Part shown: piece by piece, positions 1 to 9,136 of the stretch | How positions within the stretch are numbered: position 1 is the first letter of the stretch | Layout: every line of letters begins with the position of its first letter | NCBI GenBank assembly: GCA_963695155.1 | Contig: CAVOGD010000007.1 | Span: 1-64,000, forward strand | Source of the DNA: SG8-30 sp963695155 | GTDB lineage: Bacteria > Pseudomonadota > Gammaproteobacteria > Steroidobacterales > Steroidobacteraceae | Length of the DNA: 64,000 nucleotides | Direction: 5' to 3' | Notes under the pieces: model-generated | Seen by the model: only the letters and a program-made list of their open reading frames with translations | The model's database searches: none | What the model was told of the DNA's origin: nothing | Translations under genes and position numbers: made by a program

Positions 1-1079
1 GGCCTTGGCGGCCGCTGCGTTGACCAGCAGGAAGAACGCGCTGAGCCGAATGATGGTCGAACGCGCCGCGAGCGCAGGCACCGCCAGGCCGGCCAGCGCG
101 AGCGTGTAGAGCGCCACCTGACCGTAGAGCAGACTGCCTCGTACAGGACTCGACCGCGCAGCAGGAAGGCCGCCACGAGGCAGCCCGCGAGCGCGAGCGG
201 CGCCAGCCAGCGCAGCAGCTTGTGCGAGACGAGGATGAAGCTGAAGGCCGGATGGCGAACGGGTTGAGCAGCGCCGCATTGCCGAACAGCGCCGTCATGC
301 CGCGCAGGAAGGTGCGGGTCTTGCGCGAGAACTCTGCGCTCGTGGCTGGCGGTGGCGGTCATCGTGCCGCGGGCCGCCGGCTCGCGACAGCGCCGGTGAC
401 CTGCACCGTACCGTGTCCAGGACCGACAGGAAGTCCGGCGCCATGCCGGCACGAAATGGCCGGCACAGGCTGCGTGCGCATGCCGTAGAGACAGCCGCTG
501 GCACCGGCGATGCGAGTGCAGGCGTCGCCTCCTCGCGGCGCAGCAGCAGTTCGAGGCGACCGTAAAGCCCTTCCGTGCCGCCGCCTTCGATGTAGTCCTC
601 GCCCGACACGCAGCCGACCGACGGGTCTGGCGAAGTGACCCACGAGCGCCGCGAGCGCACCGGCTCGAGCAGGATGCCCGGCATCGGTGAAGACGACGAT
701 CTCGCCCGTCGCCGCTCGAGCCCGGCGTTGAGCGCTGCCGCCTTGCCGGCGCGCTGGGGCAGGGCGCTGTACCGTCGACGCGCCCCGCCCCTTCCCGCTG
801 GGCAATCTCGAGGCTCGCATCCGTGCAGCCGTCACCGATCACGAGCATCTGCAGCCGGTCGCGCGGATAGTCGAGCGCGAGCAGGTTCCGGACCTTCGCC
901 GCGATCCGCCCCGCCTCGTTGTGCACGGGCAGGATCACGGTGACAGTTGGCTGGAAGTGCCGGATCAGGCTCGGGCAGTCGCCGCCCGGTCAGCCGGTTC
1001 CAGCCCGCCAGCAGTAGCAGGATAGACCAGCGTACGGATACACGACCGCGAACAGGCTGATCCAGAAGAGCGCTGCCAC
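1..1079 (-). CDS. GT2 glycosyltransferase, 3' end cut by the window edge, frame-broken
   Basis: Family 2 glycosyltransferase, last visible gene of the XrtA exopolysaccharide operon; expected to transfer a sugar to the lipid-linked repeat unit at the inner membrane. Read across frames, the protein begins with a hydrophobic segment (VAALFWISLFAVVYPY), followed by the GT-A start VTVILPVHNEAGRIAAKV, then VIGDGCTDASLEIA, the nucleotide-binding ATGEIVVFTDAG and, further on, SVGCVSGEDY. A hydrophobic stretch (LLRWLAPLALAGCLVAAFLL) lies near the window edge. I chose the GTG at 1079 because AGGAGGTGAG lies just upstream. At least three frame changes break it (about 1015, 780-650, 450-250). They fall in GC-rich runs and look like consensus errors, but a true pseudogene is possible. 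Confidence 0.7.
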
Positions 1080-1119
1080 GTTCCGCTCACCTCCTGCCCG
1101 GGTCGCGGCAGGCCGTGCT

Positions 1120-2123
1120 TCATGGCGCAAGTTCCGCGACGTCCTCGACCAGCACCGCTTTCGAGTGCAGGTAGCGCGTGGTGCGCCGCTTGGCCTCGAT
1201 GTCCCGGTAGACGCGCTCGGCCTGCGCCACGTCGATACCCAGCGCGGCTGCGAGGTCTGCGGCCGGGCGGCCGTGGTTGAGCGCCCACAGCGCCAGGTCC
1301 ATCTGCGCGTAGGGCAGCGCGAAATAGAACTCGTCCTGGCCCTGTTGCAGGCTGTAGGTGTCCGTGGTCGGCGTGGCGGAGCAGATCTCCTCCGGCAAGC
1401 CCGAGGTGGCGGGCCAGCGCGTAGACCTGGGTCTTGTACAGGTGCGCGATGGGCTTGACGTCGGCGCTGCCGTCGCCGTTCTTGACGAAGAAGCCCTGGT
1501 CGTACTCGACGCGGTTCGGCGTGCCCACGACTGCGTAGTTGAGCCGGTCGGCGTGGAAATACTCGACGGTCTTGCGGATGCGCTGCTTGAAATTGGTCGC
1601 CGCCACGATCTGCAGGTACTCGCGCAGCCCGAGGCGTTCTTCACGCAGGTCGCCACCCGGCATCTGCACGACGAGGTTGAAGTGGTTGACGCGCCCTTCG
1701 AGCCCGCCACTGATGACGATCTTGTGCTTCCAGCTGCCGTCGTAGTCCGGATAGACCCGACGAATGGCTTCATCGCGCCAGCGATAGCAGCCGATGGCTT
1801 CGAGCGTCGGCGCGATGTCCACCAGCTCGCACTCGATGCCGAGGTGCTCCGCCAGCAGCCTGCCCGCGCGAGGCGCTGTCGCCCGACGAGTCGTGCTCTG
1901 GCAGCAACAGGCCAAACACACGGCCGGGTCCGACCGCGCGCACACTCAGCGCGGCACACACCGAACTGTCTATGCCGCCCGACATCGCCACCACCAGGCC
2001 GCGGCGCATCAGCTCCTTCGACAGGATCTCGCGCAGCCTTGGCCCGATGCGCGCGCATTCCGCCTCGAGGTCCAGCTTCAGGACGTCGAAGTCCAGCGAT
2101 CCGGTCGAACGAGTGGTGGCCAT
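1120..2123 (-). CDS. NadE-like NAD synthetase / ammonia ligase of the exopolysaccharide operon
   Basis: Member of the NH3-dependent NAD synthetase (NadE) family, an ATP-pyrophosphatase that adenylates a carboxylate and amidates it. Seen: the PP-loop SGGIDSSVCAAL, then HLGIECELVDI, VVGTPNRVEYDQGFFVKNGD and PIAHLYKTQVYALARHLGL. The residues after GT (PNRVEYDQG) and the later TPTTDTYSLQQGQDE differ from my recollection of classical NadE, so this may be a paralogue acting on a sugar or acyl substrate. ATG at 2123 sits 19 bp after the ligase gene. Two frame changes, near 1870 and 1400, split the reading frame. Neighbours (AMP ligase, ACP, AsnB-like amidotransferase) suggest a role in decorating the polysaccharide; that is inference. 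Housekeeping NAD synthesis remains possible. Confidence 0.72.
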
Positions 2124-2142
2124 GGTCTGTATTCGTGCTCCG

Positions 2143-3666
2143 TCAAACGAGCCGCAGCCGCTGGACCTTGCCGGTGGCGGTATGCGGCAGCACCGCGGCA
2201 AACTCCACCTGCTTGGGTATCTTGTAGGCCGCGAGATTCCGGTGACAGTGCGCCTTGACGGTGCGTTCGTCCAGGCTGGCGCCGGCCCTGACGACGATGA
2301 CCGCCTTGACCGCCTGGCCCAGCATTTCATCCTTCACCGCCGTCACGCCGACCTCCTCGACGCCCGGCAGGGCGGCGATGACTTCCTCGACTTCCTGGGG
2401 ACTCACGCGGAAGGCGCCGACCTTGATCATCTCCACGGCGCGCCCGTCGATGTAGAGGAACCCTTCCTGATCGAAGTGCCCGAGGTCGCCGGTCAACAGC
2501 CAGCCGTCGCGCAACACCTCGCGCGATGACGCCGGGTCGTTCCAGTAACCGAGCATGATGTTGGCCCCGCGGGCGCAAATCTCGCCCGTTTCGCCCGCCC
2601 CCGCCCGCGATCCGTCGGGATGCAGGACCGCCAGTTCGACGCCCGGAATCCCGCGGCCCACGGAACCCAGCTTGTCGTCGAGCCGCTCCGGCGGCAGGTA
2701 GGACAGCCGCGCGGCGGCCTCGGTCTGGCCGTACATGATGAACAGGCGGGTCTTCGGCAGCTTTTCGCGCAGGCGGGCGATGTTGGCGCGCGGCATCGGG
2801 CCGCCGGCCTGCGTCAGGTAGCGCAGCGCGCCGAGGTCGTAGTCCTCCAGGTTGCACCGCGACAGCAACAACGCGAAGGTCGAGGGCACGCCCGAGAAGC
2901 CGGACACCGCCTCGTCCTGCATGCGCTGCAGGACCGCGTGCGGGTAGGCGAGCGAATCCTCGAGCAGGACTTCAGCGCCGACGGCCAGGTGCGTGTGCAG
3001 GACCGAATTGCCGTACGAGAACTGGAACGGCAATACCGTCAGGACCCGGTCCGCCGGGCCGAGTTCCAGGTATTCGACGATGGACGCGGTGTTTGCGGCG
3101 AGGTTGCCATGGCTCAGCATCACGCCCTTGGGCCGGCCGGTGGTGCCGGAGGTGTAGATGATCGTGGCCAGCTCGTCCGCGGCGGCCGTGTGCGGCGGTC
3201 GCGGCCCCGCCGTGGCCGACGCCACCTTCAGCTGGTCGAGGTAGCCCTGCAGCGCCGCCGCATCGTCCGCGACCTCGATGGGGATGATCCCGACCCCGGC
3301 CTCCCTCGACTTCCTGGCGAGCGCGTTCCATTCCGGGTGCGCCGTGTCGCCGACCAGCAGGGACGTGCCGCAGTGCTGCGCCTGCATGGCCAGCACCTGG
3401 GCGCGCTCGTGCGGGTTCAGCGGCACGACCGCGCAGCCGGCCGCGAGGGCCCCGTAGTAGAGCGCCACGTACTGCGGGCAATTGCGCAGCAGCAGGCCCA
3501 CCCGGTCGCCCGGCTTCGCGCCGCGCCGCTCGAGGAACGCGGCCGCTGCCGCCGACGCGGCAGCCAGGTCCGCGTAGCTCCAGCGCACGTCGTGCCAGAC
3601 GAGCGCGGTCGCCTTGGGCCGGCGCCGGGCCGAGGCATCGAGCAGGGTTGGCAGGGTGGGCAACAT
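2143..3666 (-). CDS. AMP-dependent acyl-CoA/acyl-ACP ligase of the XrtA operon
   Basis: Class I adenylate-forming enzyme of 507 residues: activates a carboxylic acid as acyl-AMP and passes it to a thiol, probably the acyl carrier protein encoded next door. Motifs: P-loop TIIYTSGTTGRPKGVMLSH (about residues 170-190), the A5 motif MYGQTEAAARLSYLPPE, A7 LLTGDLGHFDQEGFLYIDGR and the A10 region ending HTATGKVQRLRLV with the expected lysine. The frame is intact. It begins 18 bp downstream of the ACP gene and is followed after 19 bp by the NadE-like gene, so the block is translated together. The substrate cannot be read from the sequence. Confidence 0.85.
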   Translation of the reverse strand: MLPTLPTLLDASARRRPKATALVWHDVRWSYADLAAASAAAAAFLERRGAKPGDRVGLLLRNCPQYVALYYGALAAGCAVVPLNPHERAQVLAMQAQHCGTSLLVGDTAHPEWNALARKSREAGVGIIPIEVADDAAALQGYLDQLKVASATAGPRPPHTAAADELATIIYTSGTTGRPKGVMLSHGNLAANTASIVEYLELGPADRVLTVLPFQFSYGNSVLHTHLAVGAEVLLEDSLAYPHAVLQRMQDEAVSGFSGVPSTFALLLSRCNLEDYDLGALRYLTQAGGPMPRANIARLREKLPKTRLFIMYGQTEAAARLSYLPPERLDDKLGSVGRGIPGVELAVLHPDGSRAGAGETGEICARGANIMLGYWNDPASSREVLRDGWLLTGDLGHFDQEGFLYIDGRAVEMIKVGAFRVSPQEVEEVIAALPGVEEVGVTAVKDEMLGQAVKAVIVVRAGASLDERTVKAHCHRNLAAYKIPKQVEFAAVLPHTATGKVQRLRLV

Positions 3667-3684
3667 GCGGGCTGTCTCTCTTCC

Positions 3685-3942
3685 TTACGCCGCCTTGCGC
3701 CGGGCCGTGACGTAGGCCGCGATCCGGCTCACGGAATCCAGGTTCTCGGGAACCATGTCCTCGTCGGCCACCTTGACGCCGAGCTGCTCCTCGATGAACA
3801 GGATGATCTCGAGCATGCCGGTCGAGTCCACGATGCCGCGCCCCAGCAGCGAGTCCTCGAGCGCGAGTTGCGACACGTCGTCGGTGAACAGGAAGTTCTC
3901 CAGGATGAACCGGCGGATCGTGTCGTGCAGCGAATCGGACAT
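3685..3942 (-). CDS. Acyl carrier protein of the XrtA operon
   Basis: Acyl carrier protein of 85 residues. The phosphopantetheine attachment serine is Ser40 in GIVDSTGMLEIILFIEEQLG, followed by an acidic helix and VADEDMVPENLDSVSRIAAY, as in type II ACPs. ATG at 3942 gives the usual ACP length. It lies between the AsnB-like amidotransferase (25 bp upstream) and the AMP ligase (18 bp downstream). This suggests it carries the acid activated by that ligase, perhaps for transfer onto the polysaccharide. The pairing is inferred from position. Frame intact. Confidence 0.88.
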   Translation of the reverse strand: MSDSLHDTIRRFILENFLFTDDVSQLALEDSLLGRGIVDSTGMLEIILFIEEQLGVKVADEDMVPENLDSVSRIAAYVTARRKAA

Positions 3943-3967
3943 CGGGGTCGCCCCTCCTCGGTTGGGC

Positions 3968-5924
3968 CTACGCGAACGCTCGCGGGGCGGCCATGCCCTC
4001 GACGAACTGTGCATGCCAGAGTTGTGTGGACAGGATCCCGACGAAGGCCATGTTGTCGCGCGGCGCACCGGCTTTCGTGCGCTCGAGCTTGGCCACCAGC
4101 CGGGACACCTTGTCCGGGTCGAAATAACCATACCTGAGCAGCATATCCCGGCCTGTCAATTCGTTCACATAATCCGCAGTCCGGTCGGCGCCCAGGAACG
4201 AGGCGGCATCCGGGGCCCGGTACGGCTGCTTGGTGCGCCCGACGATGGACGCCGGCAGGGCGTCGCGCATGGCCTCGCGCAGCAGGTGCTTCTCGCGCAG
4301 CACGTGCATCTTGGCGCTGGGGCGCAGGGCATTGGCGAACTCGATCAACCGGTGGTCCAGGAACGGGAAGCGCCCCTCGACCGAGTTGGCCATCAGCATG
4401 CGGTCGCCCTGCGAGGACAGCAGGTAGCTCGGCAACAGCGTGGTGGCCTCGAGGTACTCGGCACGGTTGAAGGGATGCCAACCCGCCAGTTCGGCCGGCA
4501 ATGCGGCTCTCAGGCGCTCCTGGGCGGTTCCGGTCACGCTGCTGGCGAAGTCGGCGCTCCAGAACAACTTGCACTGGGCCGTGGTCGTGAACCGCGGCTG
4601 GTGGGAAAACACCGGATCGCCCGGGTCGTCCAGGCCCTGGCCGAAGAACTCCCTGACGTACGCGCCGCCCCGCGCGCCCGACAGGTCCAGGTAGGGGTAG
4701 AGGCGCTTGAGCAGCAGGGGCCGCCACGATGAGGCGGGATGGCGTGCCCAGAACTGCCGGACCTTGGCCTCCTTGAAGATGTCATAGCCGCCCAGCACCT
4801 CGTCGGCGCCCTCGCCGGTCAGCACGACCTTGAGGCCGGCGTCGCGCACCGTCCTGGACAGCAGTTGCATGGGCGCCGGTGCCGATCTCAGCACCGGGCT
4901 CTCGGCCTGGCGGATGACGCCGGGAAAGGCCGCGGCCACGTCGCCCCTCGTGCACTGGACATGATGGTGCCGCGTGCCCAGGTGCCCGACGACCGTCTGC
5001 TGGTGCGCGGATTCGTCCAGGCCCGGGTCGTCGAAGCCGATCGAGAACGTGTGCAGGTTGTGGGCGATGTCCCGATTGAGCAGCGCCACCAGCGAGGAGG
5101 AATCGAGGCCGCCCGACAGGTACGCCCCGACCGGCACGTCGGCGCGCAGGCGGATGCGGGTGGCATCGCTGAGGATTCCGGCGAGCTCGTCCCGCAGGGC
5201 CGGCAGCGGCGCGCGCCGGTGCTGGCCGTCCTCGGGAAACTGCCAGCGCCAGTACTGGCGGCGGGTCACCGTTGCGCCCGACAGGATGACCATCTCGCCG
5301 GGGCGCACCTGCTCGACGCCCTTGAAGACGGTGCGGGGCGCCACCGGCGCCCAGAAGGTCCACAGTTCGTCGAGGCCGTCGGGGTCCGGCTGGGGGCTGA
5401 CCAGGCCGCTCGCGAACAGCGCCTTGACCTCCGAACCGAAGACGACGGCCGAACCCGTCGAAACCCGCGACCCGGCACCAGTAGAGCGGCAGGATGCCGG
5501 CGCGGTCGCGGCACAGCAGCAGGCGGCGCCGGCGGCGGTCCCATAGCGCGAAGGCGAACTGGCCGTTCAGGCGCTCGACGAACCCGTCGCCCTCCTCCTC
5601 GTACAGGTGCACGAGGACTTCGGTATCGGTGGCGGTCGTGAAGCGGTGCCCCTTGGCGAGCAGCTCGGCGCGCAGCTCCGGGTAGTTGAAGACCTCGCCG
5701 TTGTAGACGATCCACACCGACTGGTCCTCGTTGTGGATGGGCTGCGCTCCGCCCGTGAGGTCGATGATGCTGAGGCGCGCATGCCCCAGCCCGACGCCGG
5801 GCTCGGCCAGGAACCCGTTGCCGTCCGGGCCGCGATGCCGGATCGCGCCCACCATGCGCTCCAGCATGGCGCGGTCGGGCAGCGCCTGCGGGTCGTCGTA
5901 GTGGATGCCAGCCAGGCCGCACAT
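3968..5924 (-). CDS. AsnB-like glutamine amidotransferase, XrtA-associated
   Basis: Glutamine-hydrolysing asparagine synthase family. The N-terminal glutaminase domain starts with the catalytic cysteine directly after Met (MCGLAGIHYDD), with IRHRGPDGNGF and VYNGEVFNYPELRAELL. The C-terminal synthetase domain has the PP-loop GAYLSGGLDSSSLVALL and LTGEGADEVLGGYDIF. Exosortase A loci usually carry such a protein (exosortase A system-associated amidotransferase), thought to amidate an unknown substrate. One frame change near 5460 splits it; the bridge VVFGSEVKALFASGL is readable in a third frame. Start chosen at 5924 because Cys2 must follow Met. It lies 19 bp after the deacetylase gene. Confidence 0.85.
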
Positions 5925-5943
5925 GTTCAGCGAGCAGTCGGGT

Positions 5944-6849
5944 TCAAGGGGCGGCGCCTGCCTGTGCCGCGCGCAGGTAGCCAGGCACCTGCGGCTCGAA
6001 CGGAGGCTGTGCCTGCAGCGTATCCCAGACCGTGCCCATCGGGACCGCGTCGAGCAGCGCACGCAGCTTGCGTTCCGTCGCGGCGATGTTGGTGTAGTGC
6101 CTGAGGCGCGACTTGAGGCCCGCCTCGAGCCGCGGCTGGCCCGTGTCGAGCTCCCAGGGGTGCAGGTAGAACATGAAAGGCAGGCCCTCGGCATTGACCC
6201 GCCGGATGGCCCAGCGCGTCACCGCGAGCGGCAACAGCCTGAAGTAACCGCCGCCCGCGACCGGCAGCGTCAGCGGCCCGACGCGCACCGTGGAGGGCGG
6301 GAACTCGAGCAGCGAACGCCCGCCGGCCAGGCTCAGCCGGTGCGGTCCGCGCGGCGCGCCCGGAATCCCGTACAGGTCATGGCGTGTGGGGAAGATGCTC
6401 GAGTCGTACTCGAAGCCCTCCTCGGCCAGGATGTCCAGCGCCCACAACGACCGTCGCGTGACCGACCAGGTCGCCGCGCGGTAACCACGGATCCGGACCT
6501 GGGCGTGGTCTTCGAGCAGCGACCGCGCACGACGTGTTTCCTCACGGAACGTGTCCGGCGACTGGCGATAGACGAGATCGTGGCCGTAGCCGTGGCAGGC
6601 GACCTCGTGGCCCGCGGCCGCAATGCTGCGAACGACCGCCGGATGCCGCTCGGCAACCCAGCCCAGGATGAAGAAGGTCGCCCGGACCGATTTCCCCGCC
6701 AGGATCTCGAGCAGCCGGGAGGTGTTGGCCTCTACGCGCGAGGGCATGCGGTCCCAATCGGCGCGATCCACCGCCCCTGACAGCGCCGCTACCTGGAAGT
6801 AGTCCTCGATGTCGAAGGACAGCGAATTATGCAAGGCACCGCTCCCCAC
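5944..6849 (-). CDS. XrtA-system polysaccharide deacetylase
   Basis: NodB-type polysaccharide deacetylase, 301 residues, predicted to remove N- or O-acetyl groups from the exopolysaccharide. Motif 1 is LSFDIEDYFQV (Asp pair), motif 2 is the metal-binding HGYGHDLVY (His-x3-His), motif 3 RGYRAATWSV, and the late motif FYLHPWELD with the catalytic-type His. This matches the exosortase A-associated deacetylase family (TIGR03006 in my memory). The start is a GTG at 6849, 11 bp after the stop of the outer-membrane protein gene. No signal peptide is visible, which is usual for the family. Frame intact. Confidence 0.88.
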   Translation of the reverse strand: MGSGALHNSLSFDIEDYFQVAALSGAVDRADWDRMPSRVEANTSRLLEILAGKSVRATFFILGWVAERHPAVVRSIAAAGHEVACHGYGHDLVYRQSPDTFREETRRARSLLEDHAQVRIRGYRAATWSVTRRSLWALDILAEEGFEYDSSIFPTRHDLYGIPGAPRGPHRLSLAGGRSLLEFPPSTVRVGPLTLPVAGGGYFRLLPLAVTRWAIRRVNAEGLPFMFYLHPWELDTGQPRLEAGLKSRLRHYTNIAATERKLRALLDAVPMGTVWDTLQAQPPFEPQVPGYLRAAQAGAAP

Positions 6850-6860
6850 CCCTGCCCCGC

Positions 6861-8165
6861 TCAGCCGCCGCCCGCGCTGCGCCAGGCCAGGCGCAGGAAG
6901 ATGCGGGTCTCGTCCCAGTCGAGCAGCGGATCCGAGGCATCGTGCCGGATGCTGTCGGCGTCGAGTTCAACGAACAACCGGCCGGACGCGTTCCAGCTCA
7001 GTCCCAGCCCGAGCATCGTTTCGTCATCGTCGAAACCCGCCGTGCCATAGTCGCTTTGCGCCAGCGACCCGGAAAGCCTCAATCGCAACGTCTGGGTGAG
7101 CCGGCGCTCCAGCGTGGCCTGCAGGATCTTGCGATCGCGGTCGAGGAAGGTGTCGGTTTCGTACGCATCCTCCTCCCAGCCGCCGCTCAGCGTCATCGTC
7201 GTGCGCTGCGCCTGGTAGCGCCAGCCGATCGAGGCGTGGCGCGTCTCGAACGGGTCGGCCGTCGAGACGGCGTCCGGCCGGAAGGAAAAGGCGCCGGTCG
7301 GCGCACCGCCGCGCAGGGCTTCCGCGGCATCCGTCGAGCGTATGCCGCCACTCAGCGTCAGCGTGGAGGCGGGCGACAGGTCGCGCTCCAGTTCCAGCGT
7401 GAACAATGGAGTATCCGTGTTGTCTCCGAAGTCATGCAGCGTCGTATAGCCGGCTTCCGCCGCGAGGCGGGTGCGTGCCCCGGTCGCCTCGTAACGCAGG
7501 TAGGCGGAGTGGCGGTCGTAGTTGCTGCCGGATGTCGCGTCGTCGAACTCCACGCGCTCCGTCACCGCATTGAAGGACAAGGTATTGAGCGACGACAACT
7601 CGCGCGCCAGCGTGAGGCCGGCCGTGACGCGCTCGGCGTCCAGGCTCGTCTCCTCGTAGTCCGTGACCGACAACCGGCCGAACAGCAACAGGCTGGCCGC
7701 AGACCCGAGCCGCAGCCGCAGGTCCGGTCCGGTCGTGAAGTAATTCACGTTCTCGCGGTTGAGCGGCGTCGCCGCCTCGAACGGATCGATTTCCATCTGC
7801 CCGAAAGTGTCCTGAATGAGCCACTCGATCCGGTCCGGAACGAGCGCGAGGCGCAGTTCCGCCTGGACATTGCCGAAGACTTCGCTGTCGTAGGTATTGT
7901 CCAGGTAGTCGAAGTAGGACAGGTCGAGCTGGATGTCGGCATCCACCCTGCGGCCGTCCTGCACGAAGCTCAGGTCGATCCCCGCGGTCGCGATGGTCTC
8001 GTCCACTTCATCGGCCGCCACGCGCGTGATGTTGTCGGACGTCCCCGCCCCGATCTCGAACCCGTACTCGAGTTCCGCGGCGGATACGGTGCCAGCCGGC
8101 ATGGCCACGACGGCACAGGCCAGCGACGAGATCAGCACCCGGTTCACGAACTTGGAGCGCTTCAT
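6861..8165 (-). CDS. TIGR03016-type outer-membrane beta-barrel protein
   Basis: PEP-CTERM system-associated outer-membrane protein, 434 residues. After a signal peptide (MKRSKFVNRVLISSLACAVV, cleavage after VSAAE) the protein is a long run of alternating amphipathic beta strands (for example VSTADPFETRHASIGWRY, RKILQATLERRLTQTLRLRL) ending in an aromatic-rich final strand (RIFLRLAWRSAGGG). It probably forms or gates the outer-membrane exit of the polysaccharide. In the raw sequence its frame is joined to the kinase upstream through a frame change; the true start is ATG 8165, 41 bp after the kinase stop. Identification by context and strand pattern. Confidence 0.75.
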   Translation of the reverse strand: MKRSKFVNRVLISSLACAVVAMPAGTVSAAELEYGFEIGAGTSDNITRVAADEVDETIATAGIDLSFVQDGRRVDADIQLDLSYFDYLDNTYDSEVFGNVQAELRLALVPDRIEWLIQDTFGQMEIDPFEAATPLNRENVNYFTTGPDLRLRLGSAASLLLFGRLSVTDYEETSLDAERVTAGLTLARELSSLNTLSFNAVTERVEFDDATSGSNYDRHSAYLRYEATGARTRLAAEAGYTTLHDFGDNTDTPLFTLELERDLSPASTLTLSGGIRSTDAAEALRGGAPTGAFSFRPDAVSTADPFETRHASIGWRYQAQRTTMTLSGGWEEDAYETDTFLDRDRKILQATLERRLTQTLRLRLSGSLAQSDYGTAGFDDDETMLGLGLSWNASGRLFVELDADSIRHDASDPLLDWDETRIFLRLAWRSAGGG

Positions 8166-8206
8166 TTCATTGTCCTCGATGTTTGCGCCATCGACTATCG
8201 CCAGGC

Positions 8207-9126
8207 TCATGCACTGCGCGATTCCCGGTCGCCGTAGGTCGCGTAGTTGCCATACGACGCGTTGCGATAGTAATACCCGGCTGCTTCCACGACCTCGCTC
8301 TGGTTGAGCACGAGCGCAACGGGCTTCTGCCCGCCCAGGCAATCGATGGCATCGAACACGGCGTGCTGCGGCGTCCTGGCTGCCTGCACCACGAGCACGA
8401 CCTGCCCCATCGGCTGGGCCAGTGCTCGCGACTCGCTGGTCAGCAAGCAGCGGCGGCGAATCGAACAGCACCACACGGTTCACGTCCCGCGCCGTGCCCA
8501 GCGCCGCCACGACCGTCTGCATGCGCTCGCTGGCCAGCAACTCGGTCGCCGTCTCGGACGGCTTGCCGGCTGGCAGCAGGCTGAGCCCGGGCACATCGGT
8601 CGGCAACACCAGCGACTCCACGTCGAGGCTCTCATCCTGCAGCGCCTCGAGCAGCCCGGGTTCGGCATCGATGCCGAACATGCGGCTGATGTGGGGCTTG
8701 GCGACGTCCGCGTCCACCAGCAGCACGCTGATGTCCTTCTCCAGCGCCATGCTGAGGGCGAGGTTGACGCTGGTGAAGGTCTTGCCTTCGCCGGGCAGCG
8801 AACTCGCCAGCATGATCAGCCGGCCGTTGGCCACGGGATCCATGCCGCGGCCCAGCGCCGCCGCCAGCAGCGGCCGCTTGATGTGCCGGAACTGGTCGCC
8901 GATCTGCCGCTGCTTGTGGTCCGGCGGCAGGAACCCCGCGGCATCCAGTTGCAGCTTGTCCACCTGCACGACGCGACGCGGCGGCAACCGAACCGGATCG
9001 CCGTCGTCCGCCCGGGCGTCTTCCACCTCGCGCAGCACGCCCAGCGCCGGGCCGCGCTCCGGCACCGAGCCCCGCGGCGCGGCGGGAATCCTGCAGTTTC
9101 CTGATGGCCTGCTCGACGATGCTCAT
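8207..9126 (-). CDS. XrtA-associated BY-type tyrosine autokinase
   Basis: Bacterial tyrosine kinase (CpsD/Wzc cytoplasmic domain), partner of the chain-length determinant; its autophosphorylation cycle controls polymer length and export. Walker A is SSLPGEGKTFTSVNLA, Walker A' LLVDADVAKP, Walker B VVLFDSPPLL. The tail is a tyrosine cluster (AGYYYRNASYGNYATYGDRE), the expected autophosphorylation site. The N-terminus reads MSIVEQAIRKLQ. Two frame changes, near 9090 and 8445, split the gene; the C-terminal part from VVLVVQAARTPQHAVFDA is intact in its own frame. Starts 10 bp after the chain-length gene. Confidence 0.85.
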
Positions 9127-9136
9127 GCCAGTCCTT

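Noticed and set aside
6861..9065. A 734-codon frame joining a tyrosine kinase to an outer-membrane protein.
   Set aside because: The kinase's tyrosine tail is intact in a different frame (ending 8207) and the outer-membrane protein has its own signal peptide at 8165.
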